A stretch of 64,000 nucleotides of DNA from SELP01 sp035969385 (GCF_035969385.1 NZ_JAYKKJ010000001.1:310001-374000); one strand, 5' to 3'. Positions 43,456 through 54,205 are shown, counted from the stretch's first letter. The notes: generated by a model not told the origin, from the sequence alone. A program made the numbers and translations.

Positions 43456-44094
43456 ATGATGCTGCGGTATGTCTATGGAACGGACCTTGATAACTACCCT
43501 CGGTTGGCCGCTTCGATGTTCAGGGACCGGGCTATCCAGTTTCAGGACCGCCTTGGGTGGGACGTGTCGGTTGATGATCAGGGGTTCGAGCGGGATGACT
43601 ATGACGCTCTGAACCCGCTTTATGTCATGTGGGAAAAGGCCGACGGCACCCACGGTGGGTCCATGCGGTTTCTGCCGACCACCGGGCGGACGATGGCGCG
43701 CGATCATTTCGGGCATCTGGGAGGCGCGGAAATCGCCTCTCCTCATGTCTGGGAATGCACACGGTTCTGCCTCTCTCCCGAGGCGGATGGCAAGGTGGCG
43801 GCGGCGCTGATGCTGGGTGGTGGCGAGTTGATGCGGGCCTTTGCCGTGGATCATTTCCTTGGCATTTTCGACGCCCGCATGGTGCGCATCTACAGGATGA
43901 TCGGCGCCTCGCCCGAGGTTCTGGGAGCCGAGGGGGAAGGCATGGGCCGGATCAGCCTTGGCCTGTGGTCCTATTCGCCCGAGGCGCGGGCGCGGGTCAT
44001 CCGCCGGGCGGGTCTGTCCTCGGCCCTGTCCGAGGCCTGGTTCGCGCGGTCGTTTGGGCATTCGGTCCGCCCCGAACTGGCAAGAACCGCGTGA
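43456..44094 (+). CDS. acyl-homoserine-lactone synthase (LuxI family)
   Basis: 212 residues, the autoinducer synthase that joins S-adenosylmethionine to an acyl chain. The conserved residues are present: Arg/Phe/Trp in MFRDRAIQFQDRLGWDV, the Asp pair in FERDDYDALNPLYV, Arg in GSMRFLPTTG, and Glu/Arg in ECTRFCLSP. AAAGG lies 5-9 nt upstream of the ATG. It forms a quorum-sensing pair with the preceding LuxR. The acyl chain cannot be predicted. No classic lux box was seen in the 92-bp gap. Confidence 0.93.
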   Translation: MMLRYVYGTDLDNYPRLAASMFRDRAIQFQDRLGWDVSVDDQGFERDDYDALNPLYVMWEKADGTHGGSMRFLPTTGRTMARDHFGHLGGAEIASPHVWECTRFCLSPEADGKVAAALMLGGGELMRAFAVDHFLGIFDARMVRIYRMIGASPEVLGAEGEGMGRISLGLWSYSPEARARVIRRAGLSSALSEAWFARSFGHSVRPELARTA

Positions 44095-44135
44095 CGCATC
44101 TGGTCCTGTCTGGCGCGCCCCTGTAGGGTCGCGCC

Positions 44136-45671
44136 ATGACCGCGACCGCACTTACATTTTCTGACGATCAGGCACAGGCCTGGGACACGATTGCCGAGCT
44201 GTTGCGGGGCAGCGGCGTGGACCTGGACGACAGTCTTCTGACCCCACCGCGATCCGATCAGACGGCCGTTTTGGCGGTCATTGGCAAGGCCGGGTCCGGC
44301 AAGACGCTGCTTCTGGCCGAATTGACCAAGGCGCTCAAAGAGGCGGGCGTCGACATCGTGTCGGGCGATTGGGAGGGCAAGCGCCGCAAGGACCGCCGGA
44401 CATTGGCCATTCTTGCCCCGACCAACAAGGCGGCAAGCGTGTTGCGCAACCGAGGCGTTCCGGCAACGACCATCCATCGCATTCTCTATACCCCGGTCTA
44501 TGACCCAGAATACGAAAAGGTCGCGGAATGGCTGGCCGGGCAGGGGGAACGACCCAGCATCGAAGGGCTGACCGATGTGGCGCTGGACCGTGCCTGGGAA
44601 AGCTATCAGACCCATACGTCGATCCCGGCGGCGCTTGCCGCGGCGGGGCTGCGCGGGTCGGATTTCATCACCGGATGGAAGCGACGCGAAGATCCTTTGG
44701 ATATCGGGTTCGTCGATGAAAGCTCGATGCTGGACAAGCGCCAGTTCGAGGACCTTCAGGAAATTTTTCCGACGCTTCTGTTGTTCGGCGACCCGGCACA
44801 GTTGCCGCCGGTCCAATCCGAAGGCGGGATGGTCTTCGAGCAACTGCCCGAGAACCGGCGGTTGGAACTGCATCGGGTCCACCGGCAAGAGGCCGACAAC
44901 CCGATTCTCGACCTTGCCCATGCGCTGGCCGATCCGCAGCTGGATTTCCACGGTTTCGAACAGATGGTGCAACAGGCTGCCCGGACGGACGATCGCGTGG
45001 TCTGGGCCGAACGGGTGAAGAGCGATCTGATGGCCCGGTCGCCAGTGCTGGTCTGGCGCAATGCCACGCGGATCCGCCTGATCCACGCCTTCCGCGCCGC
45101 CTATGGCGCGCCGATAGATGAATTGCTGCCCGGTGAACCATTGATCTGCGACGGGATCGAACTGCCCCTGAAACACCGCAAGAAGCGGCTGGATCTTGAG
45201 GCGCGCGGCCTGATCAAGGGCGCGCAGGTGGTCTATCTCGGGCCGGGCCGCAAACCGGGCTTTTCACGGCTGCATGTCATGGGCGCGGAAGACCCGCAGG
45301 TCTCGGCCGCCTCCATCGTGAAGATCGAAAGCCAGGAAGAGGATGAGGAACCCTTCATCCCCTTCGCCGCCCGCATGGGCGCGGTGTTCCTGCATGGCGC
45401 GGCGGTGACGATCCACAAGGCGCAGGGGTCGCAGTGGGACACGGTGCAGGTTTTTGCCCCCGACATTTACGCCGCAAGCCGCATGGGCCGGGTCGAAGCC
45501 GGCCAACCGCTGTGGAAACGGCTGGCCTATGTGGCGATCACACGGGCCGAAACGCAACTGCGCTGGGTCGTCCGCAACCGTCTGGCCCGCCCGACCGATA
45601 CGCTGCGGGTGGATGATCTGCGCGCGCCCGCAGCGGCGCTGGAACTGACGGCAGAGGAGCTTGAGGCATGA
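44136..45671 (+). CDS. RecD-like ATP-dependent helicase
   Basis: 511 residues of superfamily 1 helicase, without the RecD N-terminal extension. Walker A GKAGSGKT at residues 50-57, then TLAILAPTNKAASVLR, the Walker B FVDESSML, LLFGDPAQLPPVQ and VHRQEADNPILDLA, and the C-terminal AAVTIHKAQGSQWD and YVAITRAETQLRW (motifs V and VI). It probably unwinds DNA 5' to 3' in repair or recombination. It is not accompanied by recB/recC genes. Its stop overlaps the SDR start by 4 bp. Confidence 0.9.
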   Translation: MTATALTFSDDQAQAWDTIAELLRGSGVDLDDSLLTPPRSDQTAVLAVIGKAGSGKTLLLAELTKALKEAGVDIVSGDWEGKRRKDRRTLAILAPTNKAASVLRNRGVPATTIHRILYTPVYDPEYEKVAEWLAGQGERPSIEGLTDVALDRAWESYQTHTSIPAALAAAGLRGSDFITGWKRREDPLDIGFVDESSMLDKRQFEDLQEIFPTLLLFGDPAQLPPVQSEGGMVFEQLPENRRLELHRVHRQEADNPILDLAHALADPQLDFHGFEQMVQQAARTDDRVVWAERVKSDLMARSPVLVWRNATRIRLIHAFRAAYGAPIDELLPGEPLICDGIELPLKHRKKRLDLEARGLIKGAQVVYLGPGRKPGFSRLHVMGAEDPQVSAASIVKIESQEEDEEPFIPFAARMGAVFLHGAAVTIHKAQGSQWDTVQVFAPDIYAASRMGRVEAGQPLWKRLAYVAITRAETQLRWVVRNRLARPTDTLRVDDLRAPAAALELTAEELEA

Positions 45672-46396
45672 AATCCATCATCGTCACCGGGGCCAGCGCC
45701 GGGATTGGACAGGCCGTGGCGGAGCGGTTTCTGTCGGGCGGTTGGCGGGTGGGGCTTTTGGCTCGTCGGGCCGAGGTGCTGGACGAGATGGCCGCGGGGC
45801 AGGAGGGGGCGGTGGTGCTGCCCGCCGACGTGGGCGACCCGGCGGCGGTGCAGGCTGCCTTTGACACCTTTGCCGCGCGGGCGGGCCGGATTGACGTCCT
45901 GTTCAACAACGCGGGCATCTTCACGCCCGCCGCCCCGATTGACGAGGTGCCCCTGTCGGATTGGGACAAGGCCGTGCGCGTGAACCTGAGCGGCATGGTC
46001 TATTGCGCCCGCGCGGCCTTTGGCCAGATGCGGCGACAGGACCCGCTGGGCGGGCGGATCATCAACAATGGGTCGATCTCGGCCCACGTGCCGCGAGAAG
46101 GGGCGGTGACCTATACGGTGACGAAACACGGCATCACCGGGCTGACCCGGCAGTTGGCGCTGGACGGGCGGGCCTTTGGGATCGCCTGCGGCCAGATCGA
46201 CATCGGCAATGCCATGACCGACCTGCTGGCCGGGATCGCCGAACGCGCCCGGGCCGAGGGCCAGCCGGAACCGCCCAGCTTTGACGTGGCCCATGTGGCC
46301 GAAGCGGTCTGGCAAATGGCCGCGCTTCCGCCCGAGGCGAACACGCTGTTCCAGACGATCATGGCGACGAAGATGCCCTATGTAGGCCGAGGCTGA
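45668..46396 (+). CDS. short-chain dehydrogenase/reductase
   Basis: 242 residues of the SDR family. The NAD(P) motif is TGASAGIG at 7-14, NNAG is in LFNNAGIF, and the catalytic triad has S in NNGSISAH and Y/K in YTVTK. The R-rich LLARRAEVL after beta-2 favours NADP. It is translationally coupled to the helicase gene (ATGA). The substrate is unknown. The stop is followed by a GGTGGGTC palindrome between convergent genes. Confidence 0.9.
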   Translation: MKSIIVTGASAGIGQAVAERFLSGGWRVGLLARRAEVLDEMAAGQEGAVVLPADVGDPAAVQAAFDTFAARAGRIDVLFNNAGIFTPAAPIDEVPLSDWDKAVRVNLSGMVYCARAAFGQMRRQDPLGGRIINNGSISAHVPREGAVTYTVTKHGITGLTRQLALDGRAFGIACGQIDIGNAMTDLLAGIAERARAEGQPEPPSFDVAHVAEAVWQMAALPPEANTLFQTIMATKMPYVGRG

Positions 46397-46414
46397 ACAC
46401 GACCGCCAGCGTAA

Positions 46415-46432
46415 GGTGGGTCTTGACCCACC
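46415..46432. repeat. GGTGGGTC-TT-GACCCACC palindrome between convergent genes
   Basis: An 8-bp perfect inverted repeat with a 2-nt loop lying in the 43-bp gap between the SDR and TIGR02186 stops. The same 18-mer is at 60943-60960, and shorter relatives occur at 62786-62799 and 62825-62840, each between convergent genes. Probably a transcription end signal or a dispersed repeat. Confidence 0.65.
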
Positions 46433-46439
46433 GTCGCCC

Positions 46440-47189
46440 CTACCGCCGCAACAGCGCGAAGGCGGCAGAAGCCCCCCACCCCGCGAGGATCGCGATGAGA
46501 AGCGCCATGACCCCGTAGACGGGGGCATTGTCCCGCGACAGTTCATAAAGCCAGCGTTCCAGCCCCACCTTATTGACCGGGATCACGGTCTGGTATTCGT
46601 CGATGACCCTCCCGTTGCGGGTCAGGAATATCCGGGTGGCATAGTCACCTTCCGTCAGGTTCGCCGGTAGAACAACCTCGGTCCGGAACAGGGTCTGTTC
46701 CTCCAGATCGACCGCGCCTTGCAAGAGCTGGTAGCTGTCGGATGCGGCGCGAATGCGGATCAGGGCTTCGGTAAAGTCTTCGGTGCCGCTGATGTCCGCC
46801 CCGACGGAGCGGATGGCGCGGGGGATCGACACGGAATGGCGCAGGTCTTCAACATGGGTCAGAATGTCTTCCAGCGGGGCCGAGGTTGCGACGGCGTAGA
46901 AAGACGGCGCCGCGTCCACTTCGACCGCGTCGGTATTGACCCAGATCCCCAGCCGCCGTTCCTTGCGCCGCACGGTGACGGGCAGGGACGGGCCGGAGAC
47001 GGTGACGATCACCCCAAGCGTGCTGTCCGATGGCATCGGGGTCTCGCGCCGAACTGCGCCAAAAATCAGGATTTCGGATCCGGTGAAATTCGCGGTGATG
47101 GCCACCTCGTCTTGGCTGAGGCCCAGAACAACGCGCTCGGCCTGCGCGGGCAGGGCGAGAAGCAGAAGGAAGACAAGAAGCCGGGCCAT
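46440..47189 (-). CDS. TIGR02186 family membrane-anchored protein
   Basis: 249 residues with a signal peptide (MARLLVFLLLLALPAQA) and one C-terminal membrane helix (residues about 222-245, APVYGVMALLIAILAGWG). The body is extracytoplasmic and beta-rich. This family is nearly always found beside a TauE/SafE permease, as here. Its ATG overlaps the permease stop. It likely forms a complex with that permease for export of sulfur-containing anions, with the biochemical role unproven. Confidence 0.87.
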   Translation of the reverse strand: MARLLVFLLLLALPAQAERVVLGLSQDEVAITANFTGSEILIFGAVRRETPMPSDSTLGVIVTVSGPSLPVTVRRKERRLGIWVNTDAVEVDAAPSFYAVATSAPLEDILTHVEDLRHSVSIPRAIRSVGADISGTEDFTEALIRIRAASDSYQLLQGAVDLEEQTLFRTEVVLPANLTEGDYATRIFLTRNGRVIDEYQTVIPVNKVGLERWLYELSRDNAPVYGVMALLIAILAGWGASAAFALLRR

Positions 47190-48109
47190 CAGTGCTCTCC
47201 CGCGTCGGCGAGAGAGTACAGCTCTGACGGGGTGATCAGCAGGTCAAAAGCCAGTTTGAGGCAGACCAGAAGGACTAGCGCGGCGAGAAGGATCCGAAGC
47301 TGTTCCGCCTTCATCTTGACACCGATCCGGGTGCCGATCTGTGCCCCGACCACGCCCCCGATCAGCAGGATGACCGCAAGGACGATATCGACGGTATGGT
47401 TCGTGACCGCATGCAGGAAGGTGGTGAAGGCCGCGACAAAGATGATCTGGAACAGCGAAGTGCCGACCACGACCTTGGTCGGCATCCCAAGCAGATAGAT
47501 CATCGCCGGGACCATGATGAACCCGCCGCCAACCCCCATCACGGCGGCCAGCACCCCAACGAGCATCCCGACAAGCAGCGGGGGAACGACCGAGATATAA
47601 AGGCCTGACACCCGGAATTTTACCTTGAGCGGCAGGTTATGCACCCAGTTGTGCTTGTGCCGTTTCGCCCGAGCGCCGCCCGAGCGCGATGCGCGGATCA
47701 TCGCCCGGATGCTTTCGGCAAGCATCAGGGCACCAACGATGCCGAGGAAGACGACGTAGCAAAGGTTGACCAGAAGGTCGACCTGCCCCAGCGCCTTGAG
47801 CATGTTGAACAGCCAGACGCCCAGTCCGGACCCGATCAGGCCGCCCACCAGCAGAACCGCCCCCATCCAGAAATCCACACCGCGCCGTTTGACATGGGCC
47901 ATCAACCCGGAGACGGAGGACGCAACGATCTGGTTGGCCGAGGTTGCAACGGCGACCGACGGTGGGATGCCGACGAAGAACAGCAAGGGCGTAATCAGGA
48001 ACCCCCCGCCCACGCCGAACATCCCCGACAGCACGCCGACCAAGCCCCCCAATCCAAGGATCAGGAAGAAATCGACCGAAACCTCGGCGATGGGGAGGTA
48101 GATTTGCAT
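47189..48109 (-). CDS. TauE/SafE-family sulfite exporter-like permease
   Basis: 306 residues with about eight to nine membrane segments and the inverted repeat typical of the family: FFLILGLGGLVGVLSGMFGV near the start, then GGGFLITPLLFF, and again LAAVMGVGGGFIMVPAMIYL in the second half. It transports organosulfonates or sulfite, probably outwards. Coupled to the TIGR02186 protein. A cytoplasmic loop rich in Arg/Lys (SRSGGARAKRHKH) separates the halves. Confidence 0.9.
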   Translation of the reverse strand: MQIYLPIAEVSVDFFLILGLGGLVGVLSGMFGVGGGFLITPLLFFVGIPPSVAVATSANQIVASSVSGLMAHVKRRGVDFWMGAVLLVGGLIGSGLGVWLFNMLKALGQVDLLVNLCYVVFLGIVGALMLAESIRAMIRASRSGGARAKRHKHNWVHNLPLKVKFRVSGLYISVVPPLLVGMLVGVLAAVMGVGGGFIMVPAMIYLLGMPTKVVVGTSLFQIIFVAAFTTFLHAVTNHTVDIVLAVILLIGGVVGAQIGTRIGVKMKAEQLRILLAALVLLVCLKLAFDLLITPSELYSLADAGEH

Positions 48110-48244
48110 GTCAGGTCAATTGTCTACGCGGGGTTTGTCCCAAACAACGCCTTTCCGCCGCCGGTGTCAAATGCCCGGCGGTCACGGGTCGGGGAAAACC
48201 CCGTGAATCCCTGCGCTGGACCGTGCCGTTGCGCGAATCTGGAC

Positions 48245-49031
<787 letters not shown>

Positions 49032-49048
<17 letters not shown>

Positions 49049-50198
49049 AGGGCTCTCCGCCCGCGCGCGGCGGGATGGCCTTGCCCACGAAACCGGCAAG
49101 CACGACCACAACAAGGATATAGGGCAGGGATTGGATGAACTGGGACGGAACCTTCACGGTTTCCCACAATGCACTGCCAAGTGTCATGCCTTCAGCCGAT
49201 CCGCTGGAAACCCAAGCCCCCAACGCGACCGCGATCAGAACGGCCGCCAGCCCGCCAAGGACAAGCTTATCCACCAGGTCCTTGCGCAGAACATAGCCGA
49301 TAAGGGCCGCGGAGCCCCCCAGGAGGAGAGCAACGATCCAGAACAGATCGACCTCGATATTCTGGAACCGGGTGTCGATTGCGAAGAACAGGCCGAACAG
49401 CAGGCAGGTCCATAGCGCTGGCCATGGGCGCCATTTCGCAAAGATCAGCGCGGCAAGCGCGATGAAGCCCCGGTTGGCGGTCATGTCCTTGGTAAACCCG
49501 GCCTGAACGGCCGTCGAAAGGTAGGCCCCGGCGATCCCGCACAGGATGCCGCAGATGATCACCGCCGAGAACCGAAGCCGGGTGACAGAGATGCCGGCTG
49601 TATCCACCGCAGCCGGGTTTTCACCGACCGCCCGCAGGCGCAGGCCAAACCGCGTCCGGTAGAGCACCCACCAGCTGAGCGGCACGATAAGCAATGAGAT
49701 GTAGACAAGGATCGCATGGCCCGAGATGAATTCGGAATAGAATTGCATGCCGGGGCTGGCCTGCATTTTGTCCCGAATGCGGGTCAAGGCACCGGGAAGG
49801 TTAATGCCGTTGAACCGGGCATCGCCCGACAGCGACGGCGTGCGGCCGCCCTGGGCGAACCAGCCCTGTGCGATAACCACGGTGATCCCCGCCGCGAAAA
49901 AGTTGATCGCCACGCCCGAGATCAGCTGGTTGCCCCGAAAGGTGATCGAGGCAAGGCCGTGAATGACCGACAGAAAGACCGACACCAGAATCCCGGCGCC
50001 AAGCCCAAGCCAGACCGAGCCTGTGACATAGGCGATTGCGGCCGAAAGGAAGGCGGACGCCAGCATCTTGCCTTCAAGCCCGATGTCGAAGATTCCTGCC
50101 CGTTCCGAGAACAACCCGGCAAGACAGGCCAGCAGCAGCGGGATTGCCATTCGGACCGATGCGTCGGCCAGCTGGACCAGAGTGAAATAGGTATCCAT
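49032..50198 (-). CDS. nucleoside ABC transporter permease, second subunit
   Basis: 388 residues, ABC permease of the BMP (basic membrane lipoprotein) importer class, with about ten transmembrane segments. It starts MDTYFTLVQLADASVRMAIP and contains GIFDIGLEGKMLASAF and LRAVGENPAAVDTAGI, typical of NupC/YufQ-type permeases. ATG 50198 was chosen because an upstream reading would invade the preceding gene. It lies 4 bp after the first permease, which shares the operon. Function: inward transport of nucleosides together with the ATPase and BMP protein. Confidence 0.92.
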
Positions 50199-50202
50199 CT
50201 GC

Positions 50203-51297
50203 TTATCCTTGCTTCTGCATGGTCCGGAACAGACCTTCGAGGGGGCGGCGCACCATGTTGTCGAGCGCCCCCGTGAACATGATGACCAGCGCCTGAATGA
50301 TGACGACCATCTGCACCGGGACACTGGTCGCAGCCGAAAGTTCGGCCCCGCCCTGCCAAAGCGCACCGAACAGAAGGCCGGCGATGATGATCCCGACTGG
50401 ATGGTTCCGCCCCATCAGGGCGACGGCGATTCCGATGAACCCGGCCCCGCCCGAGGCGTTGTCGACCAGTTGGGGTGTGTTGATCCCCATCGAGTTGTTA
50501 ATCGCCATGAACCCGGCCAGCGCGCCTGAAATCAGCATGGTGATCATGGTGATCCGCACCGGGCTGATACCGGCATAGGCCGCCGCGCTTTGCGATTTTC
50601 CGAACGACCGGATTTCATAGCCCAGTCGAGTGTGCCAGATCAGCGCCCAGACCCCCGCCGCGGCAATCAGCCCAAGAAAGATCGAAATGTTGGCAGGCGA
50701 CCGCCCAAAGGCCTCGATGCCGAATACCCCAAAGATGTCCTGCAGCGACGGCAGGTGAGTTGCCTCGGGGAAGACCGCCGTCGCGGTCTGCATTTCACCG
50801 GCAGGGCGCAGGACTTCGCCCAGCATGTAGACCAGAAGCCCGGACGCCATGAAGTTGAACATGATCGTCGTGATAACGATGTGGCTTCCACGTCGCGCCT
50901 GAAGATATGCCGGAATCGCGGCCCACAGGGCCCCGAAAACCGCAGCGGTTGCCCCGGCCCCGATCAGCGCAAGAGTCCAGTGGGGCCAAGGAACGAATAG
51001 AATGACCAGAGCGGCCCCAAGGCCGCCCAACAGGACCTGCCCTTCACCGCCGATATTGAAGAGTGACGCATGGAACGCAACGGCCACCGCAAGCCCGGTA
51101 AAAAGGAAGTTTGTCGTGTAGAACAGTGTGTAGCCAAAGTCCTCGGACGACCCGAAGGCGCCGCCGACCATCAGGGTCAGCGCCTCCCATGGGTTCTGGC
51201 CGATGATCATGAAGATGATCACCGAAATGATCGCAGCCAAGACAAGAGAGATGGCCGGGACAAGGACAATGTCCGCCCAGCGGGGCATCGGTTCCAT
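50203..51297 (-). CDS. nucleoside ABC transporter permease, first subunit
   Basis: 364 residues with about ten hydrophobic segments. LFNIGGEGQVLLGGLGAALV, RRGSHIVITTIMFNFMASGL and GKSQSAAAYAGISPVRIT are the signatures of the YufP-type permease of BMP-dependent importers. Its ATG overlaps the ATPase stop by 3 bp. It forms a heterodimer with the second permease in the inner membrane. Confidence 0.92.
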   Translation of the reverse strand: MEPMPRWADIVLVPAISLVLAAIISVIIFMIIGQNPWEALTLMVGGAFGSSEDFGYTLFYTTNFLFTGLAVAVAFHASLFNIGGEGQVLLGGLGAALVILFVPWPHWTLALIGAGATAAVFGALWAAIPAYLQARRGSHIVITTIMFNFMASGLLVYMLGEVLRPAGEMQTATAVFPEATHLPSLQDIFGVFGIEAFGRSPANISIFLGLIAAAGVWALIWHTRLGYEIRSFGKSQSAAAYAGISPVRITMITMLISGALAGFMAINNSMGINTPQLVDNASGGAGFIGIAVALMGRNHPVGIIIAGLLFGALWQGGAELSAATSVPVQMVVIIQALVIMFTGALDNMVRRPLEGLFRTMQKQG

Positions 51298-52835
51298 TAG
51301 ACAGCCTCCTCTTCCACACCGGCCATGAGTAGCCCAAGTTCTTTTTCGTTTGTCTGGTCGGGCAACTGTTCGCCCATGATTTTGCCATCGAACATCACGA
51401 CGATCCGGTCGGACAGGGACATGATTTCGTCCAGTTCAACGGACACAAGCAGTATCGCCTTCCCCTGATCACGCAGCGCGATGATCTGTTTGTGGATCAG
51501 TTCGATCGCGCCGATGTCGACCCCGCGGGTCGGTTGGCCGATAAGCAAAAGGTCGGGATTGCGTTCAACCTCTCGGGCGACCACGATTTTTTGCTGGTTG
51601 CCACCGGAAAACGACTTGGCCGCCAGCATCGGGTTGGGCGGGCGCACGTCGAATGTTTCCATCTTCTTTTCGGTGTCCGCCTTGATCGCGGCGTTGTCCA
51701 TGAGCAGGGCGTTCTTTTGGTATTTCGGGTCGTTGTGATAGCCGAAGGCCACGTTTTCCCAAGCCGCGAAATCCATGATCAGCCCTTCACGCTGCCGGTC
51801 TTCGGGGACATGGGCGATGCCGCGTTTGCGTCGCGTCTGCCCGTCGGCAAACCGGCCTGAAAGGTCGATTGGTTCACCGTTCATCCTGATTTCGCCGGTC
51901 GCAGTTTGGTAGCCGCCCAGAACTTCCAGAAGTTCGGACTGCCCGTTGCCTGCCACCCCCGCGATGCCAAGGATCTCCCCGGCGCGAATGGTCAGCGACA
52001 CATCCTTTAGACGCTGAACCCCGGTGCTGTCGGTGACGTTCAGGTTCTTGACTTCAAGTATCGGGTCGCCGGGTTGGGCCGGGGTCTTGTCGACCCGCAG
52101 CAGTACCTTGCGCCCAACCATCAGCTCGGCCAGTTCCGGCGGGCTGGTTTCGGCGGTCTTGACGGTGGCTGTCATCTCGCCCCGCCGCATGACCGAAACG
52201 GTGTCGGTGATATCCATGATCTCGCGCAGCTTGTGGGTGATCAGGATGATCGTCTTGCCCTCTTCCCGCAGGCGGCCAAGGATGCGGAACAGCTGGTCCG
52301 CCTCGGCCGGGGTCAGAACGCCGGTCGGTTCGTCAAGGATCAGGATCTCGGCCTGCCGGTAAAGCGCCTTGAGGATTTCCACGCGCTGCTGCATGCCGAC
52401 GCCGATTTCCTCGATCTTGGCATCGGGGTCCACATTCAGCCCATATTCTTCGGCCAGCGCCTTCAGTTCGGTGCGGGCCTTGGCCAGCGAAGGGCGCAAC
52501 AGGGCGCCGTCTTCGGCCCCAAGGACCACGTTTTCAAGTACGCTGAAATTCTCGACCAGCTTGAAATGCTGGAACACCATGCCGATCCCTGCGGAAATCG
52601 CGGCCTGGCTGTCGGGGATGACGGTTTTCTTTCCGTTGATGAAGATCTCGCCCGAGTCGGCCTTGTAGAACCCGTAGAGGATCGACATTAGCGTCGATTT
52701 CCCGGCCCCGTTTTCGCCGATGATCCCGTGGATCGTGCCCGGCATGACCCGGATCGAAATATCCTTGTTCGCCTGCACCGGACCGAAGGCTTTGGAAATG
52801 CCTTTCAGTTCGATGGCGGGTGCGGTCTCGCTCAT
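51297..52835 (-). CDS. nucleoside ABC transporter ATPase, duplicated domain
   Basis: 512 residues with two ABC domains. Walker A of the first is GENGAGKSTLMSILYGFYKA, its signature GVGMQQRVEILKALYRQAEI, Walker B LILDEPTGVLTP. The second domain has GVAGNGQSELLEVLGGY, signature FSGGNQQKIVVAREVERNPD and Walker B-like LLLIGQPTRGVDIGA, where the Asp-Glu pair is replaced, a common feature of the degenerate second domain in BMP importers. The ATG at 52835 has GGAGA upstream; a GTG one codon earlier is the alternative. Powers the nucleoside importer. Confidence 0.93.
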   Translation of the reverse strand: MSETAPAIELKGISKAFGPVQANKDISIRVMPGTIHGIIGENGAGKSTLMSILYGFYKADSGEIFINGKKTVIPDSQAAISAGIGMVFQHFKLVENFSVLENVVLGAEDGALLRPSLAKARTELKALAEEYGLNVDPDAKIEEIGVGMQQRVEILKALYRQAEILILDEPTGVLTPAEADQLFRILGRLREEGKTIILITHKLREIMDITDTVSVMRRGEMTATVKTAETSPPELAELMVGRKVLLRVDKTPAQPGDPILEVKNLNVTDSTGVQRLKDVSLTIRAGEILGIAGVAGNGQSELLEVLGGYQTATGEIRMNGEPIDLSGRFADGQTRRKRGIAHVPEDRQREGLIMDFAAWENVAFGYHNDPKYQKNALLMDNAAIKADTEKKMETFDVRPPNPMLAAKSFSGGNQQKIVVAREVERNPDLLLIGQPTRGVDIGAIELIHKQIIALRDQGKAILLVSVELDEIMSLSDRIVVMFDGKIMGEQLPDQTNEKELGLLMAGVEEEAV

Positions 52836-52937
52836 CACTGGTGTCTCCCTGACGGCCCTCTGCCGGGGCCTTGGTGCATGAGGGCCGCGCCGATCTCTCA
52901 GCGCGGCCCCATTTTCACGTCGAACCTGGTGGGCCGA

Positions 52938-53933
52938 TCAGAAGTCGATGGCCGGGCAGGATTCGTCGGACATGTAGTCGTGGACCATCAGCTCGCCCGC
53001 GGTGATCTGGGCAGCGGCGGCATCCACGGCGGCCTGCATTTCGGCCGACACGAGGCTGGCGTTGTTGTCGTCCAGCGCATAGCCGACGCCACCGTTTCCA
53101 ATGCCCATCACGTTGAAGCCGGCCTCAAGCTCCATACCCGCGGTGAAGCTTTCATAGACGGCATTGTCGACCCGCTTCATCATCGAGGTCAGCACCTGAC
53201 CCGGGTGCAGGTAGTTCTGGTTGCTGTCGACGCCGATCGACAGAATGCCCTCGTCCGCTGCGGCTTGCAGAACGCCCACGCCGGTGCCGCCAGCCGCGGC
53301 ATAGACCACATCAGCGCCCTGGCTGATCTGGGCCAGCGTCAGTTCGGTTCCTTTCACGGGGTCGTTCCAGGCTGCGGGGGTGGTGCCGGTCATGTTGGCG
53401 ATGACGGTGGCATCGGGGTTCACGGCCAGCACGCCCTGCGCATAGCCGCAGCCAAAGCGACGGATGAGCGGGATGTCCATGCCACCGATAAAGCCGACGG
53501 TGCCGGTTTCCGAGGCCATCGCGGCCATCATGCCCACAAGGTAGGACCCTTCATGTTCGTTGAACACGATCGACCGCACGTTCGGCTGATCCACCACCAT
53601 GTCGATGATGGCGAATTTGGTGTCGGGGTAGTCCTGGGCCACGGTTTCCAGCGACGTCGCCCAGGAGAAACCGGCCATGACGATCGGGTTGTTGCCGGCT
53701 TCGGCAAAGCGGCGGATCGCCTGTTCGCGCTGCGCGTCCGACGTGATTTCAAACTCGGCATAGCTGCCGCCGGTTTCATCGGCCCAACGCTGCGCACCGT
53801 TGAAGGCGGCTTCGTTGAAGGATTTGTCGAACTTGCCACCAAGGTCGAAAATGATCGCCGGGTCGGCCAGCGCCGCGCCCGTCGTCAGGGCAAGGGCAGC
53901 GGTCGCGCCGAGGAATTTCTGCATGAGGCTCAT
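52938..53933 (-). CDS. BMP-family nucleoside-binding protein
   Basis: 331 residues, with a cleavable signal peptide (MSLMQKFLGATAALALTTGAALA). The mature part has the basic-membrane-protein fold: PAIIFDLGGKFDKSFNEAAF, GYAQGVLAVNPDATVIANM, and VGVLQAAADEGILSIGVDSN with a purine-binding pocket. It ends with the cysteine-containing ESCPAIDF. The start at 53933 follows GGGAGA. It is the first gene of the importer operon, which goes on to ATPase, two permeases and PNP, so substrates are probably purine nucleosides. Confidence 0.92.
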   Translation of the reverse strand: MSLMQKFLGATAALALTTGAALADPAIIFDLGGKFDKSFNEAAFNGAQRWADETGGSYAEFEITSDAQREQAIRRFAEAGNNPIVMAGFSWATSLETVAQDYPDTKFAIIDMVVDQPNVRSIVFNEHEGSYLVGMMAAMASETGTVGFIGGMDIPLIRRFGCGYAQGVLAVNPDATVIANMTGTTPAAWNDPVKGTELTLAQISQGADVVYAAAGGTGVGVLQAAADEGILSIGVDSNQNYLHPGQVLTSMMKRVDNAVYESFTAGMELEAGFNVMGIGNGGVGYALDDNNASLVSAEMQAAVDAAAAQITAGELMVHDYMSDESCPAIDF

Positions 53934-54072
53934 ATGGATCTCCCAGTTTTGTTTTTCTTGGCAAAGCCAGCCGGAACCGTTCCGGCCCTGTCGCCAAGTA
54001 ACAGACATCTTGCGTGCCAGAGTCAATTTAGCGCGGGAAGAATCTGCCCGGTCAACAGGATTTCCGTCGCGG

Positions 54073-54112
54073 CATGCAAATATTTGACCAATTAGTCAGA
54101 AAAAACATGCAA
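54073..54112. promoter_or_regulatory. candidate operator region upstream of the nucleoside importer
   Basis: In the 272-bp gap upstream of the BMP gene, CATGCAA occurs at 54073-54079 and 54106-54112, and between them TGAC-N6-GTCA forms an inverted repeat (54085-54098; on the minus strand CTGACTAATTGGTCAAA). A GntR-like or other dimeric regulator could bind here. The AT-rich sequence may include the promoter. This is position-based inference. Confidence 0.4.
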
Positions 54113-54205
54113 TTTCGTTTGTGCCTGACAGGGCCTTGGTCACATCTGTGAAGGATGGCCGGGAAACACCACAGCCCGGCAGCGATTCGGTCCCGCCGAC
54201 CTTCG

